Assembly (NCBI RefSeq): GCF_002264395.1
Contig: NZ_NFVA01000006.1
Coordinates: forward strand, 1 to 64,000
Reading direction: 5' to 3'
Length of the DNA stretch: 64,000 nt
DNA from: Paenibacillus sp. VTT E-133291
Lineage (GTDB): Bacteria; Bacillota; Bacilli; Paenibacillales; Paenibacillaceae
Shown piece by piece: positions 61,965-64,000 of this stretch. Every line of letters begins with the position of its first letter. The first letter of the stretch is position 1. Position numbers and translations under genes: made by a program. The notes under the pieces are model-generated. The model was given only the letters and a program-made list of their open reading frames with translations, was not told the DNA's origin and ran no database searches.

Positions 61965-62876
61965 ATGAATACAACAATCTTTGAAGCTGAGGGATTAACT
62001 AAACAGTACGGCAGTGAAAATGCGCTTCAAAATATAAATATGAAGATTAAACAGGGTGATATCTATGGCTTTGTAGGTGAGAATGGAGCAGGTAAAACCA
62101 CACTCATGAAAATAATTAGTGGATTAGTTTATCCTACAAAAGGGACTATCCAATTGATGGGTAAAAGTAATGAGAAGGACCTCGCACGAGTCAGAAAAAA
62201 AATGGGGGTTTTAATAGAGCTACCTGCCCTCTACCCCCATATGAATGCTGAAGAGAATTTAAGCTTTTATTGCAAGATTCATGGTATTTCGGATTTCAAG
62301 AGAATTAAAGATGTGCTGAATTTAGTGGGACTAACGGATGTTGAAAACAAAAATACTACGGAATATTCTCTGGGCATGCGTCAACGATTAGGGCTGGCAA
62401 TCTCCCTTCTCAACGAACCGGAATTTTTAGTTTTGGATGAACCGATTAATGGGCTTGATCCTACAGGGATTGTAGAGATGAGAAAATTATTGGCTAAGCT
62501 GGCACATGAAAAAGGGGTTACCCTCTTGATTTCCAGCCATATTTTGAGCGAGCTCCAATTGTTAGCTACCAAATTCGGTTTTATTCATAAAGGGCAGTTC
62601 ATTAAGGAAGTCTCTGTGGAAGAACTCTTGCAATCAGCCGAAGCGCAAATTTGTATTAAGACCGTTGAAATAGCTGCAGCAATAAACGTGCTTAAGAACG
62701 ATCTTAATATTCATTCGATCACATTGTCAGAGGCCGGAGAAATATTGGTTCCCAAGGATTTGACAGATCTTGAACAGTTAATGTCAACGTTAATTAGAAA
62801 TGGAATTCCACTTGAAGGAATCAACCTGTCCACAGCGAATCTTGAGCATTATTATATGGATCTGATAGGAGAATGA
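61965..62876 (+). CDS. ABC transporter ATPase, BcrA/lantibiotic-immunity-like
   Basis: A 303-residue ATP-binding subunit. Walker A GENGAGKTTLMKII (about 39-52), Q-loop, signature YSLGMRQRLGLAISL, Walker B FLVLDEPINGLDPTGI, switch His in LLISSHILSEL. The C-terminal 80 residues form an extension common in BcrA-type exporters for peptide antibiotics. ATG follows GGAGGAG. Cotranscribed with the permease 3 bases downstream and divergent from a LytTR two-component pair. Confidence 0.9.
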   Translation: MNTTIFEAEGLTKQYGSENALQNINMKIKQGDIYGFVGENGAGKTTLMKIISGLVYPTKGTIQLMGKSNEKDLARVRKKMGVLIELPALYPHMNAEENLSFYCKIHGISDFKRIKDVLNLVGLTDVENKNTTEYSLGMRQRLGLAISLLNEPEFLVLDEPINGLDPTGIVEMRKLLAKLAHEKGVTLLISSHILSELQLLATKFGFIHKGQFIKEVSVEELLQSAEAQICIKTVEIAAAINVLKNDLNIHSITLSEAGEILVPKDLTDLEQLMSTLIRNGIPLEGINLSTANLEHYYMDLIGE

Positions 62877-62879
62877 GCA

Positions 62880-63677
62880 ATGATGGATTTTCTGAAAGCT
62901 GAGTCTTACTTTATAAGAAGGGATATCATGTTTAAGGGAATTTCTCTTCTGTTCCTTATAGCAAGTCTGGTATTAGCAATCTGGATTGGGGGTAAAGCCG
63001 GTTTTGAAATCGGTAATCTCGCGGAACCCTTAACGATTGTGACACCTTTATCTTTATTTTTTTATTTTATTATTCCAGTTTACGTATGTTTTTTTGCAAC
63101 CGAAGGATTTGAATATGGATCTATCAAAGTTATTCTGGCTTCCGGACAAAGTAGGTTTATCTATATCACGGGGAAATACCTTTCTGTTTTTAAAATTATT
63201 ATATGGTGGATTTTACAATTTACAGTAGTGTTTTATCTCGCTTATATGATAGCTGCTTTGATAATCGGGACTGACATCGGTAATCGTAATTTTTCTGCTG
63301 ACTTGATTCAGGTTTCCCGTGTACTGGGATTAAATGTCCTTTATTTATCAGCTTATGCTGCTCTAATCATTATGGTTGGTATTCTTATTAAAAGAACGGC
63401 TTCAGCGGTGGTTGTAACTTTTCTAATTATATTCGGCGACTTCATGATATCCGGTTATTTCCGTGATGCTTCCTCCGCATGGTTAAGGGGGATTTCAGAC
63501 CATGCTTTAACGACCCAAGTTATGAAGTTTTCCGGAATTTACGTCGTTAATTCACAAAATATAGTCCTAACAGGAGCAAAGAGCTTTATGGAAGTGGTGC
63601 TAATTCCTGTGATTATTATAGCTATTAGTTTGTCTGTCACCTATATTTCGTTTGGAAAAAGAGATATACACGCGTAG
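62880..63677 (+). CDS. ABC-2 type transporter permease
   Basis: A 265-residue membrane subunit with six hydrophobic helices (ISLLFLIASLVLAIWIGG, LSLFFYFIIPVYVCFFATEG, VFYLAYMIAALII, LYLSAYAALIIMVGIL, VVVTFLIIFGDFMIS, VVLIPVIIIAISLSVTYISF). The segment EGFEYGSIKVILASGQSRFIYITGKYL is typical of BcrB/ABC-2 immunity permeases. It probably removes a peptide or lipid from the membrane with the preceding ATPase. Confidence 0.88.
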   Translation: MMDFLKAESYFIRRDIMFKGISLLFLIASLVLAIWIGGKAGFEIGNLAEPLTIVTPLSLFFYFIIPVYVCFFATEGFEYGSIKVILASGQSRFIYITGKYLSVFKIIIWWILQFTVVFYLAYMIAALIIGTDIGNRNFSADLIQVSRVLGLNVLYLSAYAALIIMVGILIKRTASAVVVTFLIIFGDFMISGYFRDASSAWLRGISDHALTTQVMKFSGIYVVNSQNIVLTGAKSFMEVVLIPVIIIAISLSVTYISFGKRDIHA

Positions 63678-63695
63678 ATAAAAGGAGGAATTGAA

Positions 63696-63797
63696 ATGGA
63701 CAGGGGTAATAGATCACCAAAAACGATCGTTATTGTAGGTGCTTTGCTAGCTATTGTAGTTTTTGTTGTTCTTTTTGTTGGTATTGAGATGGGATGA
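63696..63797 (+). CDS. 33-residue single-helix membrane peptide
   Basis: ATG 63696 has AAAGGAGGAA 6 bases upstream, an excellent ribosome site, 18 bases after the permease stop. The peptide MDRGNRSPKT is basic and polar, then a hydrophobic helix of about 20 residues (IVIVGALLAIVVFVVLFVG) and a short tail EMG. Most likely a small accessory subunit of the ABC transporter, or a leader peptide. No family recognised. Confidence 0.6.
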   Translation: MDRGNRSPKTIVIVGALLAIVVFVVLFVGIEMG

Positions 63798-63834
63798 GGC
63801 TAGTCTCAGTATATGTCGCGGGGAGTTATGTGAA

Positions 63835-63969
63835 ATGAAATACAATGTAGTATGGATCAGTATTAAAGAGTTATTTCATCCTTACCGTAAAAACATTTGG
63901 ATAATCAGTATTGTTATGTTGGTGACTTCTATAGGGAGCTTTTTGACGCCATGGTTTACCAAGCACTGA
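63835..63969 (+). pseudogene. truncated start of an ABC exporter transmembrane domain
   Basis: ATG 63835 after GGGGAG reads MKYNVVWISIKELFHPYRKN then IWIISIVMLVTSIGSFLTPW and FTKH before TGA. This is the first helix region of MsbA/LmrA-type half transporters, whose next residues are normally LID. After the stop (63967-63969) the sequence does not resume the family pattern in the last 31 bases. It may be interrupted by an insertion, a frameshift, or a genuine short gene; the window ends too soon to decide. Confidence 0.5.
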
Positions 63970-64000
63970 GAAATTTCTGTCCTTAAAAAATTTCGTGCGT

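Overview
The window reads as a chromosomal segment of a Gram-positive, moderately low-GC, spore-forming bacterium, most likely a Paenibacillus. This rests on strong AGGAGG ribosome sites, frequent GTG/TTG starts, a parE-parC pair, a yhbDEF bactofilin operon, a CgeB-like glycosyltransferase, YesM/YesN-type two-component systems beside carbohydrate ABC transporters, and palindromic intergenic repeats. The assignment is an inference from gene content; no rRNA or tRNA gene was seen.

Layout. 1-7.1 kb: topoisomerase IV (parE, parC), a MarR regulator, and a pseudouridine synthase/methyltransferase pair on the minus strand. 7.3-11.3 kb: an AraC regulator, a VOC protein, a flavodoxin under a near-consensus Fur box with a coupled unknown gene, and two GNAT acetyltransferases. 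11.3-12.1 kb: no supportable gene. 12.1-18.9 kb: a winged-helix regulator next to a complete five-gene oligopeptide ABC operon. 19.1-27.4 kb: L25/Ctc, a secreted alpha/alpha-barrel-like protein with FN3 and CBM56-like domains behind a cre site, a lipoprotein, a HIT protein, the yhbD-yhbE-yhbF operon and a 14-TM efflux pump. 27.6-36.4 kb: a carbohydrate ABC importer (two permeases, lipoprotein) followed by a YesM/YesN-type system and a second binding lipoprotein. 36.4-38.8 kb: a palindromic repeat array, then a divergent MarR/MFS pair with twin operators. 38.8-41.6 kb: two minus-strand glycosyl-modification genes facing a gene with 12-residue repeats that has a possible SigK-type promoter. 41.6-43.3 kb: ACT and PFL proteins.

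43.5-48.8 kb holds the most distinctive system: an HPt-REC-GGDEF-REC protein whose reading frame is broken beside an A5 run, then a CheY-like regulator and a large hybrid histidine kinase. It looks like a cyclic-di-GMP phosphorelay in which the HPt relay is separated from the diguanylate cyclase unless the frame is restored. 49-52.6 kb: assimilatory sulfite reductase (cysJI). 53-59.4 kb: methionine aminopeptidase, a CBS protein, a chemoreceptor, a cold-shock protein with a folded leader, a small HTH protein, an LCP ligase, a DinB-like protein and a small membrane protein. 59.7-64 kb: an AgrC/LytTR two-component pair divergent from an ABC exporter operon that contains a 33-residue membrane peptide and ends in an ABC-exporter start that stops after 44 codons.

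Terminators, start choices and operators were read by eye. No database search was possible, so family names rest on recognisable motifs.
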